Source: Paraburkholderia phenazinium
GTDB lineage: Bacteria > Pseudomonadota > Gammaproteobacteria > Burkholderiales > Burkholderiaceae
Assembly (NCBI RefSeq): GCF_900141745.1
Contig: NZ_FSRM01000001.1
Coordinates: 744,001 to 808,000 of the forward strand
Length of the DNA stretch: 64,000 nucleotides
Direction: 5' to 3'
A program made the position numbers and the translations under genes. The notes below the pieces were generated by a model. The model was not told the DNA's origin and did not search any database. It worked only from the letters and a program-made list of their open reading frames with translations. Below, one piece after another: positions 44,207 through 54,590 of this stretch (the stretch's first letter is position 1; the number at the start of each line of letters is the position of its first letter).

Positions 44207-46873
44207 TTACGAGCCAGTCTTGCGCGCCGGAGCCTTCTTTGCAGGCGCTTTCTTGGCCGCGGCCGTTTTCGTAGCCGGCGCTTTCTTCGCTGCCGCCTTC
44301 CTGGCCGGCGCAGCCTTCTCCGCCACCACTACGTCGTCGTCCGTTTCCGTCGCGGTACCGGCTGCTGCTTTAGCCGCAGCAGTTGCTGCAGTCTTGGCAG
44401 CAGTCTTCGCTGACGGCTCTTTCTTCTCGAACTCGAAGCCGATCTTGCCGTCGCTCTGCTTGACGAGGAACGCCTTGAAGTTGCGGCCGGTACGCGACGA
44501 CTTGAAGTTCGTCAGCAGATCGGTGCGGCCTTCTTCCAGCAGCTTGCCCATCTGCTCGCGCGTGATCTCCTGCTGCAGAATCACCTTGCCTGAGCGGAAG
44601 TCGCAAGTCTTCGGATTGGCGACCGAGTTCTCGCAGACGTAACTCATGCCGTGCTCGAACACATGCGCCTTGCACTTCGGGCACGCGCCTACCGGCTGCT
44701 GGTCGGAGAAGTCAGGGACCTCACCGTCTTCGCCGCCGGAATCCTGGCCGAAGTCGAACTCAAGCTTGTAATTCTTGATCTCGTCGTCGAGCGAAAGCTT
44801 GAGGATTGCCGAGAACGGTCGCCCCATCTTGCTGCGGAAGCCCGACAGCGGTCCGATGGTCTTGTTCTGCAGCAGTTCTTCGACTTCCGGAATTTCGAAT
44901 TGCCGCCCGCCGGGAATCTTCGAAATCGAAAACTCGCACTTCGAGCACGCAAAGCGCCGGTAGTTTTCCTTCACCTGACCGCCGCAATTCGGACATGGCG
45001 TTTCCAGCGTCGCGTAGTCGCCGGGAATCGTATCCGAGTCGTATTCTTTCGCGCGCTTGACGATGGTCTGCGTCATGCGGGCGATTTCCTGCATGAACGC
45101 GTCGCGATGCAGGTTGCCGCGCTCCATTTGCGAGAGTTTGTACTCCCACTCGCCGGTCAGTTCGGGCGCGGTCAATTCCTTGACGCCGAGCCCACGCAGC
45201 AGCGTCATCAACTGGAACGCCTTGGCGGTCGGGATCAGGTCACGGCCTTCACGGATCAGATACTTCTCGCCAAGCAGACCTTCGATGATCGCAGCGCGCG
45301 TAGCCGGCGTGCCGAGGCCCTTGGCAGCCATCGCCTCGCGCAACTCGTCGTCCTCGACCAGCTTGCCCGCGCCTTCCATAGCCGACAGCAACGTGGCTTC
45401 GTTGTAGCGGGCCGGTGGTTTGGTCACCAGTTGTTGCGCGGCGATCTTGTCGGTCTTGACCTTCTCGTCCTTCTGGACTGGCACGAGATTGGCGTCTTCA
45501 CCGCTGATCTCGCGGCCATAGACCTGCAGCCAGCCCGGTTCGACCAGCACCTTGCCTTCAGTCTTGAAGTGATGGCCGACAACTTCCGTGATCCGCGTCG
45601 TCACCTTGAATTCGGCGGCCGGGAAGAACACCGACAGGAAGCGCTTGACGACGAGGTCGTAAAGCTTCTGCTCCGGCTCGGACAGATTCTTGGGCGCCTG
45701 CAGGGTGGGGATGATTGCGAAGTGGTCGCTGATCTTCGAGTTATCGAAGATGCGCTTGTTCGGCTTCACCCAGCCCTTGTCGAGTACCTGTTTGGCGAAC
45801 GGCAGGTAGTTGTTGCTTTCCTTGAGCATGCCAAGCGTCTGCTTGACCGTGTCCATGTAGTCTTCGGGCAGCGCGCGCGCATCGGTACGCGGGTACGTGA
45901 GTACCTTGTGCCGTTCGTACAGTGCCTGAGCCAGACCCAAGGTGTTCTTGGCCGAGAAGCCAAAGCGGCCGTTTGCCTCACGCTGCAAACTCGTCAGGTC
46001 GAACAGCGCCGGCGACAGTTGCGTCGTCGGCTTGGATTCTTCCGTGACCGTGCCGGTCTGGCCGCGACAGGCGGCGACGATCGTCTCGGCGGCGGGCAGC
46101 GCCCAGAGGCGCGAGTCGCGCTTTTCCGGGTCGAACTCGTCGCGCTTGAATTTCGGGTCGAACCAGCGGCCTTCGTAGAAGCCCGCTGCGCAGACGAAGT
46201 CCGCTTTCACTTCCCAATAGTCGCGCGGCACGAAGCGGCGAATCTTTTCTTCACGTTCGACCACGATCGACAGCGTCGGCGTCTGCACCCGACCGACCGT
46301 GGTCAGGAAGAAGCCGCCGCCCTTGCTGTTGAACGCCGTCATGGCACGCGTGCCGTTGATGCCGACCAGCCAGTCGGCCTCCGAGCGGCACCGTGCCGCG
46401 TCCGCGAGCGGTTGCATTTCTTCGTCGCTACGCAGACGGGCAAAGCCGTCGCGGATGGCTGCGGGAGTCATCGATTGCAGCCACAGACGCTGAACCGGCT
46501 GTTTGGCTTTGGCGTGCTGCGCGATCAGGCGGAAAATCAGCTCGCCTTCGCGCCCCGCGTCACATGCATTGATCAGACGCTCGACGTCCTTGCGCTTGAG
46601 CAGCTTGGTCAACACCTTGAGCCGCGATTCGCTTTTTGCAATCGGATTCAGGTCGAAATGCGGGGGGATGACGGGTAGATTGGCGAAACTCCACTTGCCG
46701 CGCTTGACTTCATATTCTTCGGGTGCGGCGATTTCGAGCAAGTGGCCGACTGCCGAGGAAAGGACGTAATCGTCACTTTCGTAGTATTCGTCATGCTTGG
46801 TAAAACCGCCCAAAGCCCGCGCGATGTCATTCGCGACGGAAGGCTTTTCGGCGATGATCAGTGCTTTGGACAT
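44207..46873 (-). CDS. topB: DNA topoisomerase III
   Basis: An 888-residue type IA topoisomerase that decatenates DNA. Toprim start ALIIAEKPSVANDIARALGG and DAGREGELIFR metal triad; catalytic Tyr in LTYPRTDARALPEDY. Zinc-ribbon segments (CPNCGG...CSKC and CPKC...) follow the core. The last 60 residues are Lys/Ala-rich (AAPARKAAAKKAPATKTAAAK), a histone-H1-like tail commonly attached in this group and likely to add DNA affinity. It is longer than E. coli TopB (653). Confidence 0.96.
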   Translation of the reverse strand: MSKALIIAEKPSVANDIARALGGFTKHDEYYESDDYVLSSAVGHLLEIAAPEEYEVKRGKWSFANLPVIPPHFDLNPIAKSESRLKVLTKLLKRKDVERLINACDAGREGELIFRLIAQHAKAKQPVQRLWLQSMTPAAIRDGFARLRSDEEMQPLADAARCRSEADWLVGINGTRAMTAFNSKGGGFFLTTVGRVQTPTLSIVVEREEKIRRFVPRDYWEVKADFVCAAGFYEGRWFDPKFKRDEFDPEKRDSRLWALPAAETIVAACRGQTGTVTEESKPTTQLSPALFDLTSLQREANGRFGFSAKNTLGLAQALYERHKVLTYPRTDARALPEDYMDTVKQTLGMLKESNNYLPFAKQVLDKGWVKPNKRIFDNSKISDHFAIIPTLQAPKNLSEPEQKLYDLVVKRFLSVFFPAAEFKVTTRITEVVGHHFKTEGKVLVEPGWLQVYGREISGEDANLVPVQKDEKVKTDKIAAQQLVTKPPARYNEATLLSAMEGAGKLVEDDELREAMAAKGLGTPATRAAIIEGLLGEKYLIREGRDLIPTAKAFQLMTLLRGLGVKELTAPELTGEWEYKLSQMERGNLHRDAFMQEIARMTQTIVKRAKEYDSDTIPGDYATLETPCPNCGGQVKENYRRFACSKCEFSISKIPGGRQFEIPEVEELLQNKTIGPLSGFRSKMGRPFSAILKLSLDDEIKNYKLEFDFGQDSGGEDGEVPDFSDQQPVGACPKCKAHVFEHGMSYVCENSVANPKTCDFRSGKVILQQEITREQMGKLLEEGRTDLLTNFKSSRTGRNFKAFLVKQSDGKIGFEFEKKEPSAKTAAKTAATAAAKAAAGTATETDDDVVVAEKAAPARKAAAKKAPATKTAAAKKAPAKKAPARKTGS

Positions 46874-47101
46874 GACTGGATATGAGTTGGTAGATCCGGG
46901 TTTAGGCCTTGGGCTTACGACCCCTAGGTTTGCGACCCATTAACGACCGCTTTATAGCACACGCCGTGAAAGGGGCGTGTCAAGTGCCTTAAAAAGCGGC
47001 CCATCATAATTGCGTGTCTATCTATTGGGCAAGCGGCGGCAGCCGCACTGCAGACTGTTCGCAACGCCCGTGCCGTAAGACTGCGGGTCAAAATGCGCCG
47101 T
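46874..47101. other. Short gap upstream of topB
   Basis: Contains no supported gene. The topB promoter should lie here; no operator recognised. Confidence 0.4.
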
Positions 47102-47479
47102 TCAGGCCACCGCCAGGGCTGGCCTCAGCTTCGGCGCGCCGGTTACGCCAGGCAACGCGGTCAGATCGGCCAGCATCCGGTCGACGATGGCCGCCTGTGG
47201 CAGCACGGTGCCGAAAAACCGCGTAGTGATGCCGTCCTCTATCAGAATCGTAGGAAAATTTTCTACGTCCAGGTCGTCGAAGCGGTCGGCGTGGGTTTCG
47301 ATGTCAATCCATGCGAAACAGATTTCCGGATGCTTGTCCGCCAACCGATCGAACGCGTCACGGTATTCCCGGCAGGTTCCGCACCACTCCGCGCACAGGC
47401 ACGCCACGAACAGTGTTTCGTGGTCGTTGACGCGCTCGGCGATCCGGTCCTGGTCGGTGTCGAGGTTCAGCGCGGGCAT
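47102..47479 (-). CDS. Thioredoxin-fold protein
   Basis: A 125-residue cytoplasmic thioredoxin-family protein with active site AEWCGTCREY (WCxxC, CGTC rather than CGPC) and cis-Pro segment NFPTILI. It may act as a reductase or chaperone-like redox protein. Located between topB and dprA, same strand; 80 bases separate it from dprA. Confidence 0.88.
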   Translation of the reverse strand: MPALNLDTDQDRIAERVNDHETLFVACLCAEWCGTCREYRDAFDRLADKHPEICFAWIDIETHADRFDDLDVENFPTILIEDGITTRFFGTVLPQAAIVDRMLADLTALPGVTGAPKLRPALAVA

Positions 47480-47559
47480 GTCGGTTCCTTGCGTACTGGT
47501 ATCAGGTGCTTTGGCGCGAATGTAGCATGGCGCGTACTCTGCCGCGATTAACCCTGCGC

Positions 47560-48741
47560 TCAGCCGTGGCTCGCCCGGGCAAACTGGCCGCCCGGTAAAA
47601 CCGTCAGATGGCCGGCCAACTCGAGCTGCAGCAGGGTGCTTTGTAATGTTGCTTCCTGCATGTCGGTGCGGGCGGCAAGTATTTCAAGCGTCGCGGGCGC
47701 ATAACCGAGGGCCGCGAGGAGCTTTTGCGCCTCTGGAGCGAGCTCTGAGGCGTCGGTCACGGCCGCGGCGGGTTTGGGCGTGGGTGTCTGCCGTGACAGC
47801 TTTCCACTTTCGAACAAGGCGGCGACATCGCCTTTAGGCGGCGGTGCGACGAATCCAAGCTCTTCGAGTATCTCCCCCGGCGTCTCGACCAGTTTCGCGC
47901 CCTGTTTCAGCATTCTGTGGCATCCGCGCGACAGTGGGGCGTGGATCGAGCCGGGCAGCGCGAATACGTCGCGCCCCATTTCATTGGCGAGACGTGCGGT
48001 GATGAGCGACCCAGAGCGCATCGCAGCCTCGACGATCAGCACGCCACCAACCAGCCCTGCGATTAGCCGGTTGCGCTGGGGAAAGTTGGCTGCGCGTGCA
48101 GGCGTGCCGAGCGGCCATTCTGAAACGATGACTCCCTCGGCCGCAATCTGCCGTGCGAGCAACTGATGCGCGGCCGGATAGACGAGATCAGCGCCGGTGC
48201 CGATCACGGCGATCGTGCTGCCGCAACCGGTCAGCGCGCCACGATGTGCCGCCCCGTCGATGCCGAGTGCAAGCCCCGACACAACCACCAGCCCGGCCTC
48301 CGAGAGCGCGCGGGCGAACCGCTCGGCGTCCTCGACACCTTGTGGCGTGGCACTGCGGCTGCCGACGACCGCGACGCCCTTAGCGTGCAACAGATCAAGC
48401 CTGCCTTTTATATATAGCAGCGCGGGCGGATCAGGCATCGTCAACAGGGCAGGCGGATAGGCCGGGTCGTCGAGCGTCACGATGGCATTGCCGGGCAGCT
48501 CGCGCCAGGCAAGCACCGCGTCCAGATAGCACGTGAAATCAGCGCCCGGCGGCGCGAGTGCTGCACGGGCGGACGCCTCGTCGGTGGCGGCCGCGAGTAG
48601 CGCAAACGGCTGTTCGAGTATCGCGGCCGGCAGGCCGAAAGCGTTCAACATCGCGCGCAGCGCACCGGGTCTCAGACCGGGCGCCATCGAGAGGCGCAGC
48701 CACGCGGCAAGTTCGTTATCGGTTGTAGGGAGAGTCTGCAT
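47560..48741 (-). CDS. dprA: DNA-processing protein DprA
   Basis: A 393-residue DprA, which binds incoming single-stranded DNA during transformation and loads RecA. Rossmann-like core with [41 protein letters not shown] and [20 protein letters not shown]. The N-terminal SAM-like and C-terminal winged-helix (DprA_WH) parts are present. Divergent from def. Confidence 0.95.
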   Translation of the reverse strand: MQTLPTTDNELAAWLRLSMAPGLRPGALRAMLNAFGLPAAILEQPFALLAAATDEASARAALAPPGADFTCYLDAVLAWRELPGNAIVTLDDPAYPPALLTMPDPPALLYIKGRLDLLHAKGVAVVGSRSATPQGVEDAERFARALSEAGLVVVSGLALGIDGAAHRGALTGCGSTIAVIGTGADLVYPAAHQLLARQIAAEGVIVSEWPLGTPARAANFPQRNRLIAGLVGGVLIVEAAMRSGSLITARLANEMGRDVFALPGSIHAPLSRGCHRMLKQGAKLVETPGEILEELGFVAPPPKGDVAALFESGKLSRQTPTPKPAAAVTDASELAPEAQKLLAALGYAPATLEILAARTDMQEATLQSTLLQLELAGHLTVLPGGQFARASHG

Positions 48742-48997
48742 TGCTTATCCATCCTTGAGCACGGCCAGCGGGCAGGCGGGCGCCATGCTAAAATTTTCAT
48801 CATCCGAAATCACTGCAGCGCCGCGCCCACCCGCGCGGGCTCGTCGTTTGCGCAAAGATTGGCGCGTTGAATCGAACCGGTTCGACACCACCTATCCTCT
48901 GCGTAACGCGACGCTCCCACAAGCTAGCCGAATGGCCAGTGACGCGAGTGTTTGGCCTTTCCGCCCGTCGGCGGCGCCTAAAACTAACTTCAAGATC
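48742..48997. promoter_or_regulatory. Divergent dprA/def promoter region
   Basis: Holds GCTAAAATTTTC (48788-48799), a typical Burkholderia -10-like sequence (TAAAAT) facing def. No operator seen. Confidence 0.4.
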
Positions 48998-49501
48998 ATG
49001 GCTTTACTGAACATCATCAATTACCCGGACAAGCGCCTGCACAAGATCGCCAAACCAGTCGAAGCGGTCAATGAACGCATCCGCAGACTGGTCGCAGATA
49101 TGGCCGAGACAATGTACGCGGCACCCGGCGTTGGGCTCGCGGCCACTCAGGTGGACGTGCACGAGCGCGTTGTCGTGATCGACGTATCCGACACGCACGA
49201 CGAACTGCATGTGTTCATCAATCCCGAGATCATCTGGTCGAGCGACGAGAAGAAGATCAACGAAGAAGGTTGCCTGTCGGTGCCCGGCATCTACGACAAC
49301 GTCGAACGTGCCGAGAAAGTGCGCGTGCGTGCGCTCAATGAGAAGGGCGAGACCTACGAGCTGGACTGCGAAGGACTGCTCGCGGTGTGTATCCAGCACG
49401 AGATGGATCACCTGATGGGGCGCGTGTTCGTCGAGTACCTGTCGTCGCTCAAGCAGACTCGCATCAAGAGCAAGATGAAGAAGCTCGCACACGCGATGTA
49501 A
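48998..49501 (+). CDS. def: Peptide deformylase
   Basis: A 167-residue metalloenzyme removing the formyl group from nascent N-terminal methionine. Motif 1 [10 protein letters not shown], motif 2 EEGCLSVPG and motif 3 QHEMDHLMG (HExxH) are intact. ATG 48998 ([15 protein letters not shown]) is the standard start; a long upstream in-frame extension is not family-like. Forms a pair with fmt, 31 bases downstream. Confidence 0.97.
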   Translation: MALLNIINYPDKRLHKIAKPVEAVNERIRRLVADMAETMYAAPGVGLAATQVDVHERVVVIDVSDTHDELHVFINPEIIWSSDEKKINEEGCLSVPGIYDNVERAEKVRVRALNEKGETYELDCEGLLAVCIQHEMDHLMGRVFVEYLSSLKQTRIKSKMKKLAHAM

Positions 49502-49532
49502 TGCGCGTTCATTCCGATTACCGCCCCTGTAC

Positions 49533-50516
49533 ATGAGCCATTCGTTGCGCGTCATCTTTGCCGGTACGCCGGAGTTCGCTGCGGCGGCACTGGCCGCCAT
49601 CCACGAAGCCGGTTTTCCGGTGCCGCTCGTGTTGACGCAGCCCGATCGCCCGGCCGGCCGCGGTATGAAACTGCAGGCCAGCCCGGTCAAGCGTTACGCC
49701 GAGGAGCACGGTCTGAGCGTCGCGCAACCGCCTTCGCTGCGCAGGAAAGGCAAATACCCCGCCGAGGCGACTGCCGCCATCGACCTGCTGCGCGCCACGC
49801 CGCATGACGTGATGGTGGTCGCGGCCTACGGGCTGATATTGCCGCAGGAAGTGCTGGACATCGCGCCGCACGGTTGCATCAACATTCACGCTTCGTTGCT
49901 GCCGCGCTGGCGCGGCGCGGCGCCGATCCACCGCGCCATCGAAGCGGGCGACACCGAAACCGGCATCACGTTGATGCAGATGGATGTGGGCCTCGATACC
50001 GGCGCGATGATCTCGGAGACCCGAACACCCATTCACGAGGACGACACCACCGCCACACTGCACGACCGTCTGGCGGAAGCAGGTGCACGGCTAGTCGTCG
50101 AGGCGCTGGCCGAACTCGAGCGCAGCGGCAAGCTCGTAGCCACACCGCAGCCAGAGGAAGGCTTCACCTACGCCGAAAAAATCGCCAAGCACGAAGCGGC
50201 GCTCGACTGGCGGCGTCCTGCTGCCGTGCTGGCTCGTCAGGTGCGCGCGTTCGATCCGTTCCCGGGTGGCGTGGCGACGCTCGACGACACTTCGCTGAAG
50301 ATCTGGGCCGCCGCGCCTGCTCAAGCCCAAAGCAATGCGGAACCGGGCACGATCCTCGACGTCTCGCCGGAAGGCGTGCTCGTAGCTTGCGGAGAGGGCG
50401 CGTTGTGCCTCACGCAACTGCAGAAGCCCGGCGGCAAGCGCCTGCCGGTGCGTGAATTTCTCGCCGGCTCCACGCTTGCCCGCGGGCAGCGTTTCGCGTT
50501 GCCGGAACAAGAGTAA
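49533..50516 (+). CDS. fmt: Methionyl-tRNA formyltransferase
   Basis: A 327-residue enzyme that formylates Met-tRNA(fMet) using 10-formyl-THF. Seen: [38 protein letters not shown] (catalytic Asn/His and SLLPRWRGA loop), and the C-terminal OB domain. Operon with def. Confidence 0.97.
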   Translation: MSHSLRVIFAGTPEFAAAALAAIHEAGFPVPLVLTQPDRPAGRGMKLQASPVKRYAEEHGLSVAQPPSLRRKGKYPAEATAAIDLLRATPHDVMVVAAYGLILPQEVLDIAPHGCINIHASLLPRWRGAAPIHRAIEAGDTETGITLMQMDVGLDTGAMISETRTPIHEDDTTATLHDRLAEAGARLVVEALAELERSGKLVATPQPEEGFTYAEKIAKHEAALDWRRPAAVLARQVRAFDPFPGGVATLDDTSLKIWAAAPAQAQSNAEPGTILDVSPEGVLVACGEGALCLTQLQKPGGKRLPVREFLAGSTLARGQRFALPEQE

Positions 50517-50704
50517 CAGGCGTTCCGGCGCGCTTTCCATAGGCCATTCGGCCGACTCACGCGGCACGTCCGGGCGCGTTAGAATCATCGGTATTACGTG
50601 CCCGTTCCGAGCTCTCACCAAACCTGCGGTCCCGCGCCAGGCATCGGCGAGCCGCGGACAGCTAGGACGCGACAGGCTACTTGCGTTTTTACCTTGAGGA
50701 TTCG

Positions 50705-51355
50705 ATGTTCGGCATCAGCCATTTTGGATTTTTCGTCGTTGCCGTTTTCCTGCTCAACGTCACGCCCGGGCCGGATACGGCGTATATCGTCGGGCGCAGT
50801 GTTGCCCAAGGGCGCGGCGCGGGCCTGACGTCGGCGCTGGGTATTTCCGCGGGCTGCTGCGTGCACTCGCTTGCCTGCGCGTTCGGGTTGACCGCGCTGC
50901 TGGCCGCGTCGGCAACTGCGTTCACGGTGATCAAGTTCGTCGGCGCGCTGTACCTGATGTATCTCGGCGTGCGGCTGATTTTCACCAAGCCCGCTACCGT
51001 TGACACGACGGGTGCGGCTGGAGCGGCGCGTGCGGCCGGCGCGCCGAAGTCGTTGCGGCAACTGTTTCTGCAGGGCTTCTGGACCAACGTCCTGAACCCG
51101 AAAGTGGTGCTGTTCTTCGTATCGTTTTTCCCGCAGTTCGTGACCACGGGCAGCGATCACAAAGCCTTGGCGTTCCTCACGCTCGGCGCGGTGTTCGTGC
51201 TGATGAGCATGGTGTGGAACAGCTTTGTCGCCTACATTGCGGGCAGCGTCACGCAGCGTTTTTCCGGCAAGCCGGCCATGAAGCGTTGGCTGGATCGGGG
51301 TGTCGGCAGTGCGTTTGTTGGACTAGGGCTCAAGCTCGCTACGGCTTCCCGGTGA
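50705..51355 (+). CDS. LysE/RhtB-family exporter
   Basis: A 216-residue inner-membrane exporter with about six hydrophobic helices and the family start VFLLNVTPGPDTAYIVGRS. Predicted to export an amino acid or homoserine-like compound. ATG 50705 is preferred to 50681 because TTGAGGA precedes it. Independent gene behind fmt. Confidence 0.92.
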   Translation: MFGISHFGFFVVAVFLLNVTPGPDTAYIVGRSVAQGRGAGLTSALGISAGCCVHSLACAFGLTALLAASATAFTVIKFVGALYLMYLGVRLIFTKPATVDTTGAAGAARAAGAPKSLRQLFLQGFWTNVLNPKVVLFFVSFFPQFVTTGSDHKALAFLTLGAVFVLMSMVWNSFVAYIAGSVTQRFSGKPAMKRWLDRGVGSAFVGLGLKLATASR

Positions 51356-51461
51356 TTGAATTTTCCTTGCCCGTCCATATCTAACAATAAGCTTACAATG
51401 AAATCGCTGCCATCAGGCGGCAGTGGATATGAACCCGCATTCGGCGCAAGGAGTGGTGAAC

Positions 51462-52319
51462 ATGTTTAACTGGGTCAAAACCGCGATGTTGATGGCCGCG
51501 ATCACGGCCCTCTTTATCGTGATCGGCGGAATGATCGGCGGCTCGCGCGGCGTGATGATCGCGTTCGTGATCGCGCTCGGCATGAACTTCTTCTCGTACT
51601 GGTTTTCGGACAAGATGGTCCTGCGCATGTACAACGCGCAGGAGGTCGACGAAACCGGCGCGCCGCAGTTCTACCGGATGGTGCGCGAACTCGCTACGCG
51701 CGCCAGTCTGCCCATGCCGCGCGTCTACCTGATCAACGAAGACGCGCCGAACGCGTTTGCCACTGGCCGCAATCCGGAGCATGCGGCGGTCGCGGCGACC
51801 ACCGGCATCCTGCGCGTGCTGTCCGAGCGCGAGATGCGCGGCGTCATGGCGCACGAACTCGCGCACGTCAAACACCGCGACATCCTGATCTCAACCGTCT
51901 CGGCGACGATGGCGGGTGCGATCTCCGCGCTGGCGAACTTCGCGATGTTCTTCGGCGGCCGCGACGAAAACGGTCGTCCGGCGAACCCGATCGCGAGCAT
52001 CGCGGTGGCGCTGCTCGCGCCGATCGCCGGCGCGTTGATCCAGATGGCTATTTCCCGTGCTCGCGAGTTCGAAGCGGATCGCGGCGGCGCGCAGATTTCC
52101 GGCGACCCGCAGGCATTGGCATCGGCGCTCGACAAGATCCATCGTTACGCGAGCGGCATTCCGTTCCCGACGGCCGAAGCACACCCGTCGACCGCACAGA
52201 TGATGATCATGAATCCGCTCGCGGGCGGCGGCATGGCCAGCCTGTTTTCTACCCACCCATCCACTGACGAGCGGATCGCAAGGCTGATGGAAATGGCGCG
52301 CACGGGGCGCTTCGAATAA
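51462..52319 (+). CDS. htpX: Membrane zinc protease HtpX
   Basis: A 285-residue heat-shock membrane metalloprotease that degrades misfolded membrane proteins with FtsH. Transmembrane helices at both ends of the N-terminal part and near 150-200; [10 protein letters not shown] carries the HExxH zinc site; [13 protein letters not shown] supplies the third ligand Glu. ATG 51462 has AAGGAG upstream. Confidence 0.96.
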   Translation: MFNWVKTAMLMAAITALFIVIGGMIGGSRGVMIAFVIALGMNFFSYWFSDKMVLRMYNAQEVDETGAPQFYRMVRELATRASLPMPRVYLINEDAPNAFATGRNPEHAAVAATTGILRVLSEREMRGVMAHELAHVKHRDILISTVSATMAGAISALANFAMFFGGRDENGRPANPIASIAVALLAPIAGALIQMAISRAREFEADRGGAQISGDPQALASALDKIHRYASGIPFPTAEAHPSTAQMMIMNPLAGGGMASLFSTHPSTDERIARLMEMARTGRFE

Positions 52320-52400
52320 GCCGCGTTGCACCAGGCGTGCACGAGCGCCAACCGGCACCCGTTGACGTCTGCCAGGCAACAAGCCGGGCAACAACCGAGA

Positions 52401-52429
52401 AGGGCGAGTTCCAACGGGCTCGCCTTTTT
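52401..52429 (+). terminator. Terminator after htpX
   Basis: GGCGAG (52403-52408) pairs with CTCGCC (52419-52424) around a 10-base loop and is followed by TTTTTC. Confidence 0.85.
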
Positions 52430-52575
52430 CATTAGCAGATCAAGACCCCACGCATCAAGCCAGTCCCATCGCGCGCCCCCCGCCGTGCGCCCCCAACCAG
52501 CCCACCGACCGCGCCAAGCTACAATGTCCGCTGTTTGCGCCGCGCGCACCGTGCGGCCTGCCTTTGCCCTGGTTC

Positions 52576-54003
52576 ATGACTTCAAAGCCTTCCACGCGTC
52601 CTGTTTCGCCTTCGCCGCGTCCTCGCGAATCGCGCCTGTCGGCCCTGCATCTCGCGCCAGAATCGCTGGGTTTTGCGCTCGACTGCGCGGCCCAGGCCGT
52701 GGGCGCGGTGCGACTCGGCTCGGCGCTTCCCGCCGCGCTGCAGTCGGTCTTCGTGTCGGCTCCTGAAGGCAGCGCCGCCGCAGCACGCGGCGCGGTGCAG
52801 GACATCTCTTACCGGACCATGCGCCGCCTGGCAACGGCTGACTGGCTGATCGCGAGGCTGGTCCGCAAGGCGCCGCCGCCGCACGTCGCCAACCTGCTTG
52901 CCTGCGCGCTCGCCCTGCTCGCAGACGCTGAAGAAACCGCAGCTTATGCACCGTTCACCGTCGTCGATCAGGCCGTCAACGCAATTGCCGCGCGCCGCGA
53001 GTTCTCTTTCGCGAAGGGTCTCGTCAACGCCGTGCTCCGCAGCTTCCTGCGCGAGCGGGAATCGCTCCTCGCAGCAGCCCAGGACGACGAAGTCGCGCGC
53101 TGGAACTACCCGGCCTGGTGGATCGACGCGGTACGCAAAGCGTGGCCCGACAACTGGCAGGACGTGCTCGCAACTGGCAACACACAGGGACCGCTGACGC
53201 TGCGAGTCAACGCGCGCCACTCGACGGTCGACGCCTATCTGCAGGTCTTGCAAAACCACCATATCGACGCCACCCGCGTGGGCGACCACGCGGTGCGCCT
53301 CGCGACGCCAATGCCGGTCGACCGCATCCCCGGCTTTGACGATGGCGTGGTCTCAGTCCAGGACGCCGGCGCGCAACTCGCCGCCGAGTGGCTCGGCGCG
53401 CGCGACGGCATGCGCGTGCTGGACGCCTGCGCGGCGCCCGGCGGAAAGACGGGTCATCTGCTCGAACTGGCCAATCTCGAACTGATCGCGCTTGAAAGCG
53501 ACGCGAGCCGCGCACGGCGTATCGGCGAGAATCTGCAACGGCTCGGGCTGAACGCCGAGGTGCGCATCGGCGACGCCGGCGCTCCGGCGAAGTGGCACGA
53601 CCCGCTCGACCGCCCCTTCGACCGCATTCTGGCCGACGTGCCGTGTTCGGCCTCGGGCATCGTCCGACGCCATCCGGACATCCGCTGGTTGCGCCGCGCC
53701 TCCGATATCCCGGCGCTCGTCGCCGAACAGCGGCGCATTCTGGCCGCGCTCTGGCCGCTGGTGAAGCCAGGCGGCGAGTTGCTTTACGTTACGTGCTCGA
53801 TCTTTCCCGATGAGGGTGAATTGCAGGCGCAGTGGTTTGGAGACAAGTACCAGGATGCGGTACGATTGGACGCGCCGGGGCAACTGCTGCCCAAAGCGGC
53901 CCGCGCGCCTGCCAGCGCCCCGGACGGTTCCCGTGCTGAACCGGACGCCGGCTCGAACCCAGATCACGACGGATTTTTCTACGCGCGCTTTCAGAAACGG
54001 TGA
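52576..54003 (+). CDS. rsmB: 16S rRNA (cytosine-967-C5)-methyltransferase
   Basis: RsmB methylates C967 of 16S rRNA. About 475 residues: NusB-like N-terminal domain (VDQAVNAI), then an SAM Rossmann core with DACAAPGGKTGHLLEL, catalytic Cys in ADVPCSASG and TCS in YVTCSIFPDE. ATG 52576 is used; a TTG four codons earlier is possible. Its stop overlaps the GTG of the DUF4390 gene (GTGA). Confidence 0.95.
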   Translation: MTSKPSTRPVSPSPRPRESRLSALHLAPESLGFALDCAAQAVGAVRLGSALPAALQSVFVSAPEGSAAAARGAVQDISYRTMRRLATADWLIARLVRKAPPPHVANLLACALALLADAEETAAYAPFTVVDQAVNAIAARREFSFAKGLVNAVLRSFLRERESLLAAAQDDEVARWNYPAWWIDAVRKAWPDNWQDVLATGNTQGPLTLRVNARHSTVDAYLQVLQNHHIDATRVGDHAVRLATPMPVDRIPGFDDGVVSVQDAGAQLAAEWLGARDGMRVLDACAAPGGKTGHLLELANLELIALESDASRARRIGENLQRLGLNAEVRIGDAGAPAKWHDPLDRPFDRILADVPCSASGIVRRHPDIRWLRRASDIPALVAEQRRILAALWPLVKPGGELLYVTCSIFPDEGELQAQWFGDKYQDAVRLDAPGQLLPKAARAPASAPDGSRAEPDAGSNPDHDGFFYARFQKR

Positions 54004-54590
54004 CCATCAAACGCCTTTTTCCGCTTCGGCTCGTGGCCGTGCTCTGGATTGTGCTGGCCTTTTGGCTGAGCGCGCCGGACGCGGCGTACGCCGATTCGAT
54101 CGCGGTACAGCGCGCGTCGCTGCAGTCGGATGGCGGCGGCTGGAGCCTCGATGCGCGGTTTGACTTCGAACTCAACAGCAACCTCGAAGATGCCGTCAAC
54201 AAAGGCATCCCGCTCTACTTCACGACCGATTTCGAACTGAGCCGGCCGCGCTGGTACTGGTTCGACGAGCAACCGGTGAGCGTGTCGCAGAGCATCCGGC
54301 TGTCGTTTCAGCCGCTTACGCGCGAGTACCGCGTGTCGACCGGCGGCCTGCAGCTCGGCTTCAGCACGCTGAAAGACGCGCTGGCGGTGATCCAGCATGT
54401 CACCTCGTGGCATGTGATCGATCGCAATCAGGTGCAGAACGGCGAAACCTATACCGCGTCCGTGCGCATGCAGCTCGACATCGCACTGATGCCCAAGCCA
54501 TTCCAGATCGACGCTGTGAACAACCGCGACTGGAATCTCTCTTCCGACTGGAAGCGTTTTACTTTCACGGTGACCGAACGTGCTAAATAA
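54000..54590 (+). CDS. DUF4390 exported protein
   Basis: A 196-residue protein of DUF4390, with an N-terminal signal/anchor (LRLVAVLWIVLAFWLSA) and the family's DARFDFELNSNLEDAVNKGIPLYFTTDFELSRPRWYWFD core. Function unknown; it always seems to precede the NtrY-like kinase in Burkholderiales. GTG start overlaps rsmB; the kinase GTG overlaps its end by 11 bases, so the three are translationally chained. Confidence 0.85.
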   Translation: MTIKRLFPLRLVAVLWIVLAFWLSAPDAAYADSIAVQRASLQSDGGGWSLDARFDFELNSNLEDAVNKGIPLYFTTDFELSRPRWYWFDEQPVSVSQSIRLSFQPLTREYRVSTGGLQLGFSTLKDALAVIQHVTSWHVIDRNQVQNGETYTASVRMQLDIALMPKPFQIDAVNNRDWNLSSDWKRFTFTVTERAK